Source of the DNA: Clostridium yunnanense | GTDB taxonomy: Bacteria; Bacillota; Clostridia; Clostridiales; Clostridiaceae | Length of the DNA stretch: 64,000 nucleotides | Reading direction: 5' to 3' | Assembly: GCF_016595795.1 (NCBI RefSeq) | Contig: NZ_JAENHN010000059.1 | Coordinates: 186,001 to 250,000, forward strand | Part shown: positions 54,187 through 62,445 of the stretch, piece by piece | Numbering within the stretch: position 1 is the stretch's first letter | Layout: every line of letters begins with the position of its first letter | The notes under the pieces: model-generated | Told to the model about the DNA's origin: nothing | Database searches by the model: none | The model's input: only the letters and a program-made list of their open reading frames with translations | Program-made: the position numbers and the translations under genes

Positions 54187-54289
54187 TAGATAATCCAGTT
54201 CCATTTAATAAAACTAAGTGATACTTATGTTAACTATTAATGGTAATAGGTTTATAAAAGATAGATTCTATTTGGAACTAGTTTATCTA
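54187..54289. repeat. Palindromic repeat, family C, copy 2
   Basis: Reverse-complement match of 31231-31334: GATAATCCAGTTCC at the left, TAATGGTA in the centre, TAGATTCTATTTGGAACTAG near the right. A worn third copy may lie at 54920-54975 (ACTATTAATGGTAATTCA). Confidence 0.75.
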
Positions 54290-54390
54290 TAGATAAACCA
54301 CTTCATAATTGAATTTATATTTTCAAATTCTCCTCTCAGAACCCAGAGGAATTTTGAAAATAGATTTCGGATTGAAGTGGTTCTTCTTAT
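54290..54390. repeat. Palindromic repeat, family B, copy 8
   Basis: Ends TAGATAAACCACTTCATAAT and GGATTGAAGTGGTTCTTCTT, inner pair TTTCAAATTCCTCT-like / AGAGGAATTTTGAAA. It lies directly after the family C copy. Confidence 0.75.
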
Positions 54391-54479
54391 CTTATGCTTT
54401 AATGTTGATAATAAAAACTCTTTGAATGCGAAAGTAATAAATGTAATGGAGTTAAGTACCACGTTTTTTTAATACCCTC

Positions 54480-54508
54480 TTGACAAAAATCATTTCATTT
54501 AATATATT
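54480..54508 (+). promoter_or_regulatory. Strong sigma-A promoter of the T-box operon
   Basis: Perfect TTGACA (54480-54485), 17-bp spacer, TATATT (54503-54508). The transcript would start near 54515, just before the T-box leader. Confidence 0.75.
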
Positions 54509-54524
54509 TAAAAAATAAGGCAAT

Positions 54525-54785
54525 GATGAGAAGAGTAGTTACTTTCAAAACTTACAGAGAGTTCCTTTTGCTGAGATGGAACAGTATAGATTTTAACGAA
54601 ACAAGGCTCAGAGCTTCATACGGATCTTAATTTTTATAATAAGTGATGCTATGACGTTTGTTCACGTTACAGAACTAGAGTATTAATTTGTACTCGATAA
54701 GATTAGTATGGTAACATGCTAATGAAGCAGGGTGGTACCGCGATTAATTCGCCCCTACAGATTATTGTAGGAGGTGTTTTTTTAT
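54525..54785 (+). promoter_or_regulatory. T-box riboswitch leader with terminator
   Basis: The 14-nt T-box AGGGTGGTACCGCG is present in full at 54729-54742. Upstream are AGAAGAGTAG near the base of stem I, AGAGAG...TTGCTG in its upper part, and a closing CTTC at 54614-54617 that pairs with GAAG at 54530-54533. Downstream, CGCCCCTACA pairs with TGTAGGAGGTG before a T-run (terminator at about 54750-54786). Uncharged tRNA binding would favour the antiterminator and switch on the synthetase gene. In the simplest fold the specifier region is near 54598-54606 (GAAACAAGG), without an obvious ATG; the ATG at 54651 lies outside stem I. Confidence 0.88.
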
Positions 54786-55005
54786 ACCCTTTTTTACTGT
54801 TTAAGGATTTAAAATAAAAAAAGTTAGTTTTGGATAACTTAAGTAATATATTATTTTGAATTTGGAGTCAGTAGATTTAACACTGATAAATCTAATATAG
54901 ATTAGGTAATGAACTTTACAATCACATAGACTATTAATGGTAATTCAATTATAGATTTAAATAAACTAGTAAGTATATGTTATTACATTTAAGGAGTGTG
55001 AAAAA

Positions 55006-56997
55006 ATGGAAGAAAGAAAAATGGAACGCCCAGTATTCCCAAAGAAAGCCGTTATAACTTCTGGGATGCCTTATGGAAATAAAGAACTACACTTTGGACA
55101 CGTTGGTGGAGTGTTTGTTCATGCAGATACCTTTGCTAGATTTTTAAGAGATAGGATTGGCAAGAAAAATGTTATATTTGTATCAGGAACAGATTGCTAT
55201 GGATCACCTATTTCTGCAAGCTACAGAAAAATGGTAGATGAAAATAATTATAAAGGATCTATAGAGGATTATGTTCGTGAAAATCATGAAAAGCAAAAAG
55301 AAGTGCTTGCTAAATATGAAATGGAGTTAAATCTTTATGCTGCATCAGCACTGGATAGAGCTGGAGAAATACACAAAGAAGTGTCTGCTAGTGTATTTAA
55401 TAAATTATATGAAGGTGGATATTTAGTAAAATTATCATCTCCTCAGTTTTATGATCCAGATAAAAAAGTACTATTAAATGGTCGTCAGGTAATAGGTAAA
55501 TGCCCAATAGAAGGATGTACATCTGAAAAAGCTTATGCTGATGAATGTGATTTAGGGCATCAATTCATGCCGATTGAATTAATAGATCCAAAGAGCATCT
55601 TATCAGGTAAAGTACCAGAACTTAGAGATGTTACAAATTGGTACTTTAAATTAGATGAGTATAATAGGCTTTTAAATGAAGAAGTAGATTATTTAAGAAA
55701 GAATACAAATTGGCGTAAGTATTTATTAAATACAATCGAAGAATTTTTAAAGCAACCAATTATATATGTTAAACGTAAGCAGTTAGAAGAGATAACAGAT
55801 TTAGAAGGAAAGTTACCAAAACACACCATTATAGATGAACCAAAGAAGCCATCAGTTTCTTTTGTATTTGAAAATCTAGATGATAGAGATAAAGCAAGAG
55901 AAGTTTTTGATAAGCTAGGCATCCGCTTTAGAACTGGTAAGACTCTAGTACCTTTTAGATTATCAGGTAATGTTGAGTGGGGGATAGAAGTGCCTGAAAA
56001 AGAAGAACTTAAGGATTTAACTTTCTGGGTTTGGCCAGAGTCTCTTTGGGCTCCAGTATCTTTTACTAAAGCATATTTAGAAAGCATCGGAAAAGATTCT
56101 GAGGCATGGAAAGAATTTTGGACTGGAAAAGATTCGAAAGTATATCAATTTATTGGAGAAGACAATATATATTTCTATGGAGTTGCTGAAATGGCAATGT
56201 TTATGGCTTTATTAGGAATAGATAAAGATGATAAAGTAGACTTTGAAAATGTGAATCTTCCTCATCTAATTGCAAATAATCATCTCCTTTTTATGGATAA
56301 AAAAGCCAGCAGCAGCGGTTCTATAAAACCACCTATGGCAAGGGAGCTATTAGAATACTATACTGCAGAGCAATTACGTATGCATTTTTTAAGTCTTGGT
56401 TTAGTGAAAAAGAGCGTAAGCTTTGCCCCACAAGCCTTTATGGATGTGAAGGATAAACAAGGTCCTGATACTGTTTTGAAGGACGGTAATCTGCTTACAA
56501 ATGTGTTTAATAGGCTTGTTCGTTCTTGCTTCTATACAGCACAAAAGTATTTTGATGGAACTATACCAGTAGGTGAAATAAGTAAAGAAATTTTAGATGA
56601 ATCAAATGAAGCTATTTTAACTTATGAAAAACACATGTACAATCACGAATTTCATATTGTAACTTATGTTTTGGATAGTTATATCCGTAATATGAATAAA
56701 TATTGGGTAAATAACATGAAGCAAGCAGAAAATAAGGAAGATAATGAATTAAGAAGACAAGTGCTTATAGATTCATTCCATGCCGTAAGAACAGCTATAA
56801 CCTTAATACATCCTATTGCACCAAATGGCTGTGAGATGGTAAGAGAATATCTAAATGTAGATGAAAAGCTTTGGAGTTGGGATTATATTTTCAGTCCGAT
56901 TAATGAACTTTTAGGTGATCCAGCTACTCATAAATTAAAATACTTGGAACCTAGAGTAGACTTCTTTGCAAAACATGAGAGTCAAATCTCTGGTTAA
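55006..56997 (+). CDS. Methionyl-tRNA synthetase-like class I synthetase (divergent)
   Basis: 663 residues. The Rossmann fold starts PYGNKELHFGHVGG (HIGH-type motif HFGH at 29-32). A connective domain follows with LIDPKSILSGKVPELRDVTNWYF, as in MetRS, but the zinc knuckle is reduced (CPIEGC ... CDLGH). The second signature is DKKASSSGS near 431 instead of KMSKS. An alpha-helical anticodon domain covers about 480-640. There is no C-terminal tRNA-binding EMAP-like domain. It is the only gene after the T-box leader. It most resembles MetRS, but the odd signature and missing zinc ligands mark it as a side branch, perhaps a second MetRS or an enzyme of other specificity. Confidence 0.8.
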   Translation: MEERKMERPVFPKKAVITSGMPYGNKELHFGHVGGVFVHADTFARFLRDRIGKKNVIFVSGTDCYGSPISASYRKMVDENNYKGSIEDYVRENHEKQKEVLAKYEMELNLYAASALDRAGEIHKEVSASVFNKLYEGGYLVKLSSPQFYDPDKKVLLNGRQVIGKCPIEGCTSEKAYADECDLGHQFMPIELIDPKSILSGKVPELRDVTNWYFKLDEYNRLLNEEVDYLRKNTNWRKYLLNTIEEFLKQPIIYVKRKQLEEITDLEGKLPKHTIIDEPKKPSVSFVFENLDDRDKAREVFDKLGIRFRTGKTLVPFRLSGNVEWGIEVPEKEELKDLTFWVWPESLWAPVSFTKAYLESIGKDSEAWKEFWTGKDSKVYQFIGEDNIYFYGVAEMAMFMALLGIDKDDKVDFENVNLPHLIANNHLLFMDKKASSSGSIKPPMARELLEYYTAEQLRMHFLSLGLVKKSVSFAPQAFMDVKDKQGPDTVLKDGNLLTNVFNRLVRSCFYTAQKYFDGTIPVGEISKEILDESNEAILTYEKHMYNHEFHIVTYVLDSYIRNMNKYWVNNMKQAENKEDNELRRQVLIDSFHAVRTAITLIHPIAPNGCEMVREYLNVDEKLWSWDYIFSPINELLGDPATHKLKYLEPRVDFFAKHESQISG

Positions 56998-57058
56998 CAT
57001 TTACTAAATGATAAGCACTATGCTTAGATGAAAAACACTAATTATTTATTAAGCTTTA

Positions 57059-57092
57059 AAGAGAATCCTATTGTAGGGTTCTTTTTTTCTTT
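57059..57092 (+). terminator. Intrinsic terminator of the synthetase gene
   Basis: AGAATCCTA pairs with TAGGGTTCT over a TTG loop, followed by seven T. Confidence 0.8.
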
Positions 57093-57146
57093 ATATGAAA
57101 TTCAAATTTAGTAAAAAAAATTTGAAGTAATAAGCTTATATATTTG

Positions 57147-57203
57147 TTGACAAGTGGTATGAAAAGGAATATTCTTATTTCAAGAAATGAATCGTGATTC
57201 ATT
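57147..57203 (+). promoter_or_regulatory. Promoter and operator of the TetR gene
   Basis: TTGACA (57147-57152), 17-bp spacer, TATTCT (57170-57175). The perfect inverted repeat AATGAATC-GT-GATTCATT (57186-57203) covers the start of the transcript, a normal place for a TetR autoregulatory operator. Confidence 0.7.
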
Positions 57204-57223
57204 TTTTATTAAGGAGATTTTTT

Positions 57224-57919
57224 ATGGTATACAAAAAAACAGATAAAACTGAATTACGTAAAGATGAGAAAAGAAAACTAATTTTTGAAACTGCAGCTAA
57301 AGTTTTCGCGGAAAAAGGATATAACAATACTTCAATAAAAGATATAGCAAGTAAAGCTGAAGTTTCTGTAGGCACCTTTTATTTGTATTTTAAGAACAAG
57401 GAAGAGCTGTTTGAGGAATTATACGATCAAATGGAACAAATAATAAGCAGCATAAAAAATTATGCTATGAAAAAAGAAGTTTCAGTAGCGGCTGAAAGGT
57501 TTGCAAATGTAGTAGCTGCTTCTATGTGGACGTATCAAAAGTATAGGCAACTTGCAAAAATTTTGTTAGTAGAAGCTTTACGAATAAATTCACGATTTGA
57601 AGAAAAATATCAAGAACTTGTGATGAAATCCTGTGAAGATATGGAGGGTATATTAAAACATTTGAAAGCTATAGGAATAATTGATGTTCCAGATGTTAAG
57701 GTATCCGCTATAGTTCATGAGGGTTCGTTTAACTATGCCATTAGTTATTGGTTGAGAACTGAGGATAAAACTGATTTCAAAGAATATGGGTATCCTCTAG
57801 CAGTCTCTTCTCTACAGTCTTTAAAAATTGAGTTTTCTAAGGAAGATATACAAAGCACCATTAAAAGCATGTTTTTAGAATTAGATAGGGTGGCTGATGA
57901 AATAATTAAGTTCAAATAA
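57224..57919 (+). CDS. TetR-family transcription regulator
   Basis: 231 residues. The N-terminal helix-turn-helix is intact ([36 protein letters not shown], about 25-60). The C-terminal ligand-binding part is helical and of no known subgroup. The frame opens upstream at 57194 but AAGGAG lies 6-7 nt before the ATG at 57224. A perfect palindrome at 57186-57203 sits in its leader, so it very likely represses itself. The next gene, on the same strand 70 bp downstream, is the probable second target. Confidence 0.9.
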   Translation: MVYKKTDKTELRKDEKRKLIFETAAKVFAEKGYNNTSIKDIASKAEVSVGTFYLYFKNKEELFEELYDQMEQIISSIKNYAMKKEVSVAAERFANVVAASMWTYQKYRQLAKILLVEALRINSRFEEKYQELVMKSCEDMEGILKHLKAIGIIDVPDVKVSAIVHEGSFNYAISYWLRTEDKTDFKEYGYPLAVSSLQSLKIEFSKEDIQSTIKSMFLELDRVADEIIKFK

Positions 57920-57989
57920 TTCAAGAAATTAAATTGACCGGAGGTGGATTTTTAATAGGTATATTAAGTTGTACTTGTTAAAGCTTATT

Positions 57990-58844
57990 ATGATAGAATT
58001 GAATGAAATTAAGTTGCTTGCTCAAGGTGGGCAAGCAGAGATTTATGAACTAGGTAATGATAAAGTTATAAGAGTATTACGAAATGTGGAAGATGAGGGA
58101 TATCTTAAAGCTGAAATGGTAACTATGCAAGCTTTAAAGAAGAAAAATAAGTCTGTACCTACAGTATATGAATATACGCAAGTAAATGGAAGACCTTCAA
58201 TAATTATGGAGAGGCTTAAAGGGAATACAATGTTAGAGCTTATAAAGAAAAATCCTCTTCAGCTTTTTAAGTATGCTGAAAAGTTAGCTAATCTTCATGT
58301 AGAAATAACAACTCCAATTGAAGGGTTAGGTCTTTATTCAATTAGAGATAGAGCTACTCATCTAATACCAAAAGCAGAAATGTTAGAGGAGGATGTTAAG
58401 AAATTTGTTCTTGATATTTTAAAAGGATTACCAAATGGAAGTGATCTTTGTCATGGCGATTTTCACCCTGGAAATATCATGATAGTAGGTGATCAATACT
58501 ATGTAATTGATTGGTTTGGTGCAACTTATGGTAGAAAGCTTTCAGACATGGCACACACTTATTTAATTTTAAGAAACACACCTAAAATCCCAGGGGTAAG
58601 CAAAATTCAGAACTATCTCATAGGTGTTTCAGGAACTATTATTTCAGGTAAATACTTATCTACATTGCAAAAGCTCCAAGGTATAGATTATAGCGAATTC
58701 TCCAGATGGATGGTCATTAGAGCTGCAGAAAGAGTTTATTATGGGATGCCTTTTGAAAAAGAGGCACTTGTTAATTTTATTAAAAGATGTATGAAAGCTC
58801 AAGCTAGTGGAGTAAATCCAGATGGTTGGTGGAAGTTTATATAA
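57990..58844 (+). CDS. Phosphotransferase-fold protein (APH / choline-kinase-like)
   Basis: 284 residues. The N-lobe has LLAQGGQAEIYELGNDKVIRVLR (nucleotide loop and Lys) and IMERLKGNTM. The catalytic loop is LCHGDFHPGNIM with Asp and Asn, and the metal motif VIDWFGATYG. This is the aminoglycoside-phosphotransferase fold, whose members phosphorylate antibiotics, choline or other small molecules. The start is uncertain: the ATG at 57990 has no clear ribosome binding site, and a TTG at 57969 in frame has only a weak AGGT before it. Co-transcription with the TetR gene is likely. Resistance is possible but not shown. Confidence 0.78.
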   Translation: MIELNEIKLLAQGGQAEIYELGNDKVIRVLRNVEDEGYLKAEMVTMQALKKKNKSVPTVYEYTQVNGRPSIIMERLKGNTMLELIKKNPLQLFKYAEKLANLHVEITTPIEGLGLYSIRDRATHLIPKAEMLEEDVKKFVLDILKGLPNGSDLCHGDFHPGNIMIVGDQYYVIDWFGATYGRKLSDMAHTYLILRNTPKIPGVSKIQNYLIGVSGTIISGKYLSTLQKLQGIDYSEFSRWMVIRAAERVYYGMPFEKEALVNFIKRCMKAQASGVNPDGWWKFI

Positions 58845-59410
58845 AGTTATAAAACTCTCTATATAGCTGTTCAGAAAAATCCTTTAATTGATAATAGTTG
58901 TATTTTGGTTTTGTGTTTTAAAAGCACCAAAAGTTTAACATGTTCTTTACAGCAGTATAAATTATATTGTTATTATTTGCGGTTTATTAATTACAAGTCT
59001 TACTAAGTCATTGGAATATAGGAAAAATAGCAGTTTTTTAGTAGCAGATTTTAAAAGACGATATTACCAAACTCAGTGAAGCTTCTAATATAATTGAAAT
59101 TGATAGAACAAAATGTTATAATTAATTATAAAAATGAAGATACGAGGAAATTATTATGTAATTAAGTATATTTATCTAAGCAAAATTAGTGAGTATTTAC
59201 AGTCGTTAAAAAACTATTTTAATGGACTTGTTTGTGTACTTAAATTTAGTTTAAATATAATTTACTTTTTATAACCATAATAATTACCTCAAAAGATTCA
59301 CTCTTTTGAATATTAAAATTAAAATTTTAAATTGTTCATGTACGAAGCCTAGATAAAGTGAGATTGAGTACTATAAGTATAATTTAAGTTTAATTATTAG
59401 GTAATGTTAT
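58845..59410. other. Long non-coding stretch before the RNA-repair operon
   Basis: AT-rich sequence with no open frame above about 20 codons that has a ribosome binding site. The only notable feature is an imperfect hairpin near 59339-59372 with GTAC at both ends. The promoter of the repair operon must be here, but no convincing -35/-10 pair was found. Confidence 0.5.
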
Positions 59411-59412
59411 TA

Positions 59413-59449
59413 GTGTTGTGAAAAGTTAAATTCGCAGCACTTTTTTGTT
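59413..59449 (+). terminator. Terminator in the leader of the RNA-repair operon
   Basis: GTGTTGTGAA pairs with TTCGCAGCAC (10 bp, three G-U pairs) over an A/T-rich loop, then TTTTTTG. It stands only about 30 bp before the start codon of the RNA ligase gene. Confidence 0.65.
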
Positions 59450-59476
59450 GTGCAAATTTAAAGGAGATGAATTCAT

Positions 59477-60274
59477 ATGGAAAGAATTTATAAGTATCCA
59501 AGGACTCCACATCTTGAGGGATCAAGATTGCAACAGGGAGATGAGGATTTAGATAGCGTTAAATTTGAAAAAATTAAAGATAGATATTGTGTTTTAGAAG
59601 AAAAAGTAGATGGAGCAAATTGTGGCATTAGCTTTGATAACAATGGAAGAATGTATTTGCAAAGTAGAGGCCATTTTTTAAATGGAGGATATGGTGAGGC
59701 TCAATTTGATTTGTTTAAAACTTGGGCAAATACCTTTAGTTATAGACTTTGGGAGCTTTTAAGTGATAGATATATTATGTATGGTGAATGGCTTTATGCG
59801 AAACACACTATATTCTATGATAATCTAAATCATTATTTTATGGAATTTGATATATTTGATAAAATTGAAGAAAGATTTCTAAGTACAAAAAGAAGAAAGC
59901 AAATGCTTGAAAACTATTCTTTTATTAAATCAGTGCTGGTTTTAAAGGAAGGAATAATAAGATCTAAAAAGGAAATAGAGGTTCTTTTAGATAAATCAAA
60001 TTTTAAATCAGAAGTTTGGCAGAAAAACTTAGAGCTAAGTTGCATTGAATTAGGTTTGTCCTATGATATTGCTAAGAAACAAACTGATAATACTGATCTA
60101 ATGGAAGGTATTTATATCAAGTTAGAAGATGAAAACTATGTGATTAGCAGGCTTAAATATGTTAGAGCATCATTCTTAAATTCAATTTTAGATTCGGAAA
60201 CCCATTGGGCTAATCGACCTATTATACCTAATAAACTTCAATGGGGAATTGATCTTTTTTCAGAGGAGGTGTAG
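59477..60274 (+). CDS. RNA ligase (Rnl2-like nucleotidyltransferase)
   Basis: 265 residues. Motif I is EEKVDGAN with nucleophile Lys43, motif Ia RGHFLNGG, motif III IMYGEWLYAKHT, motif IV MEGIYIKLED and motif V SRLKYVR. These are the covalent nucleotidyltransferase motifs of ATP-dependent RNA and DNA ligases, in the compact form of RNA ligases. The protein should adenylylate itself and seal 3'-OH to 5'-phosphate ends. AAGGAG precedes the ATG. It is followed after 2 bp by an end-healing enzyme gene, together forming an RNA-repair operon. Confidence 0.85.
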   Translation: MERIYKYPRTPHLEGSRLQQGDEDLDSVKFEKIKDRYCVLEEKVDGANCGISFDNNGRMYLQSRGHFLNGGYGEAQFDLFKTWANTFSYRLWELLSDRYIMYGEWLYAKHTIFYDNLNHYFMEFDIFDKIEERFLSTKRRKQMLENYSFIKSVLVLKEGIIRSKKEIEVLLDKSNFKSEVWQKNLELSCIELGLSYDIAKKQTDNTDLMEGIYIKLEDENYVISRLKYVRASFLNSILDSETHWANRPIIPNKLQWGIDLFSEEV

Positions 60275-60276
60275 TT

Positions 60277-61362
60277 ATGGATATTGAGAAATTACTTAAA
60301 CAAAAGGACTACAACTTTAAAGAACTAGTGAAAGATTTTCAAATAATAGAAAATCTAAAAGCTGTTAAGCAGAATTATAAATATCATGGTGAAGGCGATG
60401 TTTATATTCATACTAAATTAGTATGCGAAGAGATATTAAAACTTCAAGAATGGAAGACTTTAAGTGAAAGAGAGAAGTGCATTCTATATACATCAGCAAT
60501 GTTTCATGATATAGGAAAATGGATTGCAACTAAAGAAGAAAATGGAGATTTAGTTTCTCCAAAACATGCAGTTAAAGGGGCAAAAATATTTAGAGATTTG
60601 GTATATAGAGAATACGAGCTTGATAGTGATATAAGAGAAGCCATAGCGGCATTAATAAGATATCATGGGTTACCACTATATTTTATAGAGAGAGAAAACG
60701 TAGATTATGATCTAATAAAGGCAGCAGAGATAACTAATATGAGATTGCTTAAGATTCTGGCAAAATGCGATTTGCTTGGAAGAATTTGCGACGATAAAGA
60801 AGAATTACTTGATAGAGTTGAGTATTTTGAAAGTTATACTAAAGAATTAGATTGCTACTATGGTCCTAAGAAGTTTAAGAACGATTATACAAGATTTTTG
60901 TATCTTGCAGAAAATAAAGTTTATCCTGGAGCAGAGATATTTGATGATAGGAGCTTTGAGGTTATAGCTATGATGGGACTTCCACTTGTAGGAAAAGATA
61001 CTTATATCAAAGATAACCTTAATGGATATAAAGTTATCTCTTTAGATGATATAAGAGAGGAGCTTGGAATATCTCCAACCAAGGATTTTGGTCAAGTTGG
61101 AGCATTAGCATATGGTAGGGCAAAAGAATTTCTAAGAAGAAAAGAGAGTTTTGTTTGGAATGCTACTAATTTGCGAAGAGAAAACAGGCAAAAGTTAATA
61201 AGATTATGTACTGCATATGGTGCGAAAATAAGATTTGTTTATTTAGAAGTTCCTTATAAAGAGTTACTTTTAAGACGTAATGATAGAGAAAGGTGTGTTC
61301 CTGTTAAGGTTATAAACAATATGATAAAAAAGATGGATATGCTTGAAGGCGAGGAAATATAA
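60277..61362 (+). CDS. HD-Pnk-like RNA end-healing enzyme
   Basis: 361 residues. The N-terminal HD phosphohydrolase domain (about 30-200) has His45, His77-Asp78 (MFHDIGKW) and a later His in IRYHGLP. The C-terminal P-loop kinase (about 225-355) has GLPLVGKDT at 234-242, SLDDIRE and RRNDRER. This order, HD then polynucleotide kinase, matches the bifunctional HD-Pnk described in Runella, in which the HD part removes 2',3'-cyclic phosphate and the kinase phosphorylates 5'-OH ends. The start is 2 bp after the ligase stop codon, with GAGGAGGTG upstream. Together with the ligase it would heal and seal RNA cut by ribotoxins. Confidence 0.85.
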   Translation: MDIEKLLKQKDYNFKELVKDFQIIENLKAVKQNYKYHGEGDVYIHTKLVCEEILKLQEWKTLSEREKCILYTSAMFHDIGKWIATKEENGDLVSPKHAVKGAKIFRDLVYREYELDSDIREAIAALIRYHGLPLYFIERENVDYDLIKAAEITNMRLLKILAKCDLLGRICDDKEELLDRVEYFESYTKELDCYYGPKKFKNDYTRFLYLAENKVYPGAEIFDDRSFEVIAMMGLPLVGKDTYIKDNLNGYKVISLDDIREELGISPTKDFGQVGALAYGRAKEFLRRKESFVWNATNLRRENRQKLIRLCTAYGAKIRFVYLEVPYKELLLRRNDRERCVPVKVINNMIKKMDMLEGEEI

Positions 61363-61438
61363 TCTGCTAGAAATTGTTTAACAAAATTCTAATGAAACAA
61401 ATATGTTAATTAATTAGAAGTACTTAAGCTAAAATAAA

Positions 61439-61478
61439 TGGAGCCTATCTTTTGGAGGCTCCATTAAAATTTTTATAA
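61439..61478. terminator. Bidirectional terminator between RNA-repair operon and bioY
   Basis: AATGGAGCCT pairs with AGGCTCCATT across a short loop. T-rich sequence lies on both sides (TTTTTAT to the right, TTTATTTTA on the minus strand). Confidence 0.75.
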
Positions 61479-61485
61479 ATTTATC

Positions 61486-62019
61486 CTATCTTCTTAGAGT
61501 ATTGATTCTTTTAGCAACTAATGCAGCAACCACAGCCTTTATTATATCACCGATAATGAAAGGAAGTGCGCCTACAATAAATGCTCTATAAACACCGATT
61601 CCTGTAATATACGATAGCCATAAAACTCCTAAAATATAAACTACAACAATTCCGCCTATAAGGTTGGCTAATACCATTGAAATGATAGAACTATTCTTAT
61701 TCTTTATTAAACTAATAACTATGGAACCCATAAGAAATCCGATAAGATATCCTCCGTTAGAGCCTACAATAACTCCTATACCTGAAGCTCCCCCAGAAAA
61801 TACAGGAAGTCCAATGATTCCCATGAATATAAAAGTGATTACGCTTAATCCAGCTTGAAGTGGAGTAAGTACACAACCAACAAGCATTATCATCAATGTT
61901 TGTCCTGTAAGCGGAACTGGGCTAAAAGGTAGCGGAATTGAGATATAACCAAAAACAGAAATTAGGGTAGCAAATAATGCTGCATAAATCATATCGTTTA
62001 TTCTAATTTTTTTTCTCAT
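61486..62019 (-). CDS. bioY: Biotin transporter BioY (ECF S-component)
   Basis: 177 residues with six membrane segments. The family sequence PLPFSPVPLTGQTLMIML is near residue 28-45, GLPVFSGGASGIGVIVGSNGGYLIGF in the middle, and GALPFIIGDIIKAVVAALVAKR near the C-terminus. GGAGG precedes the ATG on the minus strand. It binds biotin and joins the shared ECF energising module, whose genes are not in the window. A BirA-type operator overlaps its promoter, so biotin should repress it. Confidence 0.93.
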   Translation of the reverse strand: MRKKIRINDMIYAALFATLISVFGYISIPLPFSPVPLTGQTLMIMLVGCVLTPLQAGLSVITFIFMGIIGLPVFSGGASGIGVIVGSNGGYLIGFLMGSIVISLIKNKNSSIISMVLANLIGGIVVVYILGVLWLSYITGIGVYRAFIVGALPFIIGDIIKAVVAALVAKRINTLRR

Positions 62020-62086
62020 CTAAAGTCCTCCAATTTATTCATCGTAATCTTTTAAAATTTCATTTCTTAACCAATTTGTCCAATTA

Positions 62087-62141
62087 AGTATAAAATACTG
62101 AAGGTACATTGTCAACTTGAAAAACAAAAGAGGTTGACAAT
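62087..62141 (-). promoter_or_regulatory. BirA-type operator overlapping the bioY promoter
   Basis: ATTGTCAACT (62108-62117) and GGTTGACAAT (62132-62141) form an inverted repeat with 14 bp between, the layout of BirA sites. On the minus strand the promoter is TTGACA (62115-62110), 17-bp spacer, TATACT (62092-62087), so the -35 lies inside one operator half-site. Confidence 0.78.
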
Positions 62142-62329
62142 ACGCTTTTAAAAACTTTAATTTGTAGCAATAAGATTTAAGTTATAGTAAATGAAAAATA
62201 AGTTTAATAAGATTAAATTTAATCGGTGAAAAATTGTTATTTACATGATATAATTAGACAGAATGTCTTAAAATGAAGTGTAAATATATAAAAAATATAA
62301 AGAATCAATTGTAAGTATATATATCGGAT

Positions 62330-62405
62330 ATTTTTAACTAAAGTCGGAAGGCTGTTTCTATTTTTCAAGGCTTGTGGTGAGAGAACTTAAAATATAATTG
62401 TTATT
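62330..62405. repeat. Worn family B repeat
   Basis: TTTCTATTTTTCAAGGCTTG...GGTGAGAGAACTTAAAATATAATTG recalls the centre of copy 2 at 10378-10475 (TCTATTTTTAAAACTC, GGTGAGAAAATTT), but the conserved ends are lost. Apart from this and the bioY control region, the gap 62020-62445 holds nothing recognised. Confidence 0.45.
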
Positions 62406-62445
62406 AAAAAGTTATGAGTCTATAACTAAGGAGAAGTGTTTTTGA

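Noticed and set aside
54082-54390. Insertion sequence remnant
   Set aside because: The palindromes are too short for a transposase gene and contain no coding frame; they are better listed as MITE- or REP-like repeats.
58845-59476. tRNA or other structured RNA gene before the RNA ligase
   Set aside because: No cloverleaf, CCA end or T-loop sequence could be found by eye; only the leader hairpin is supported.
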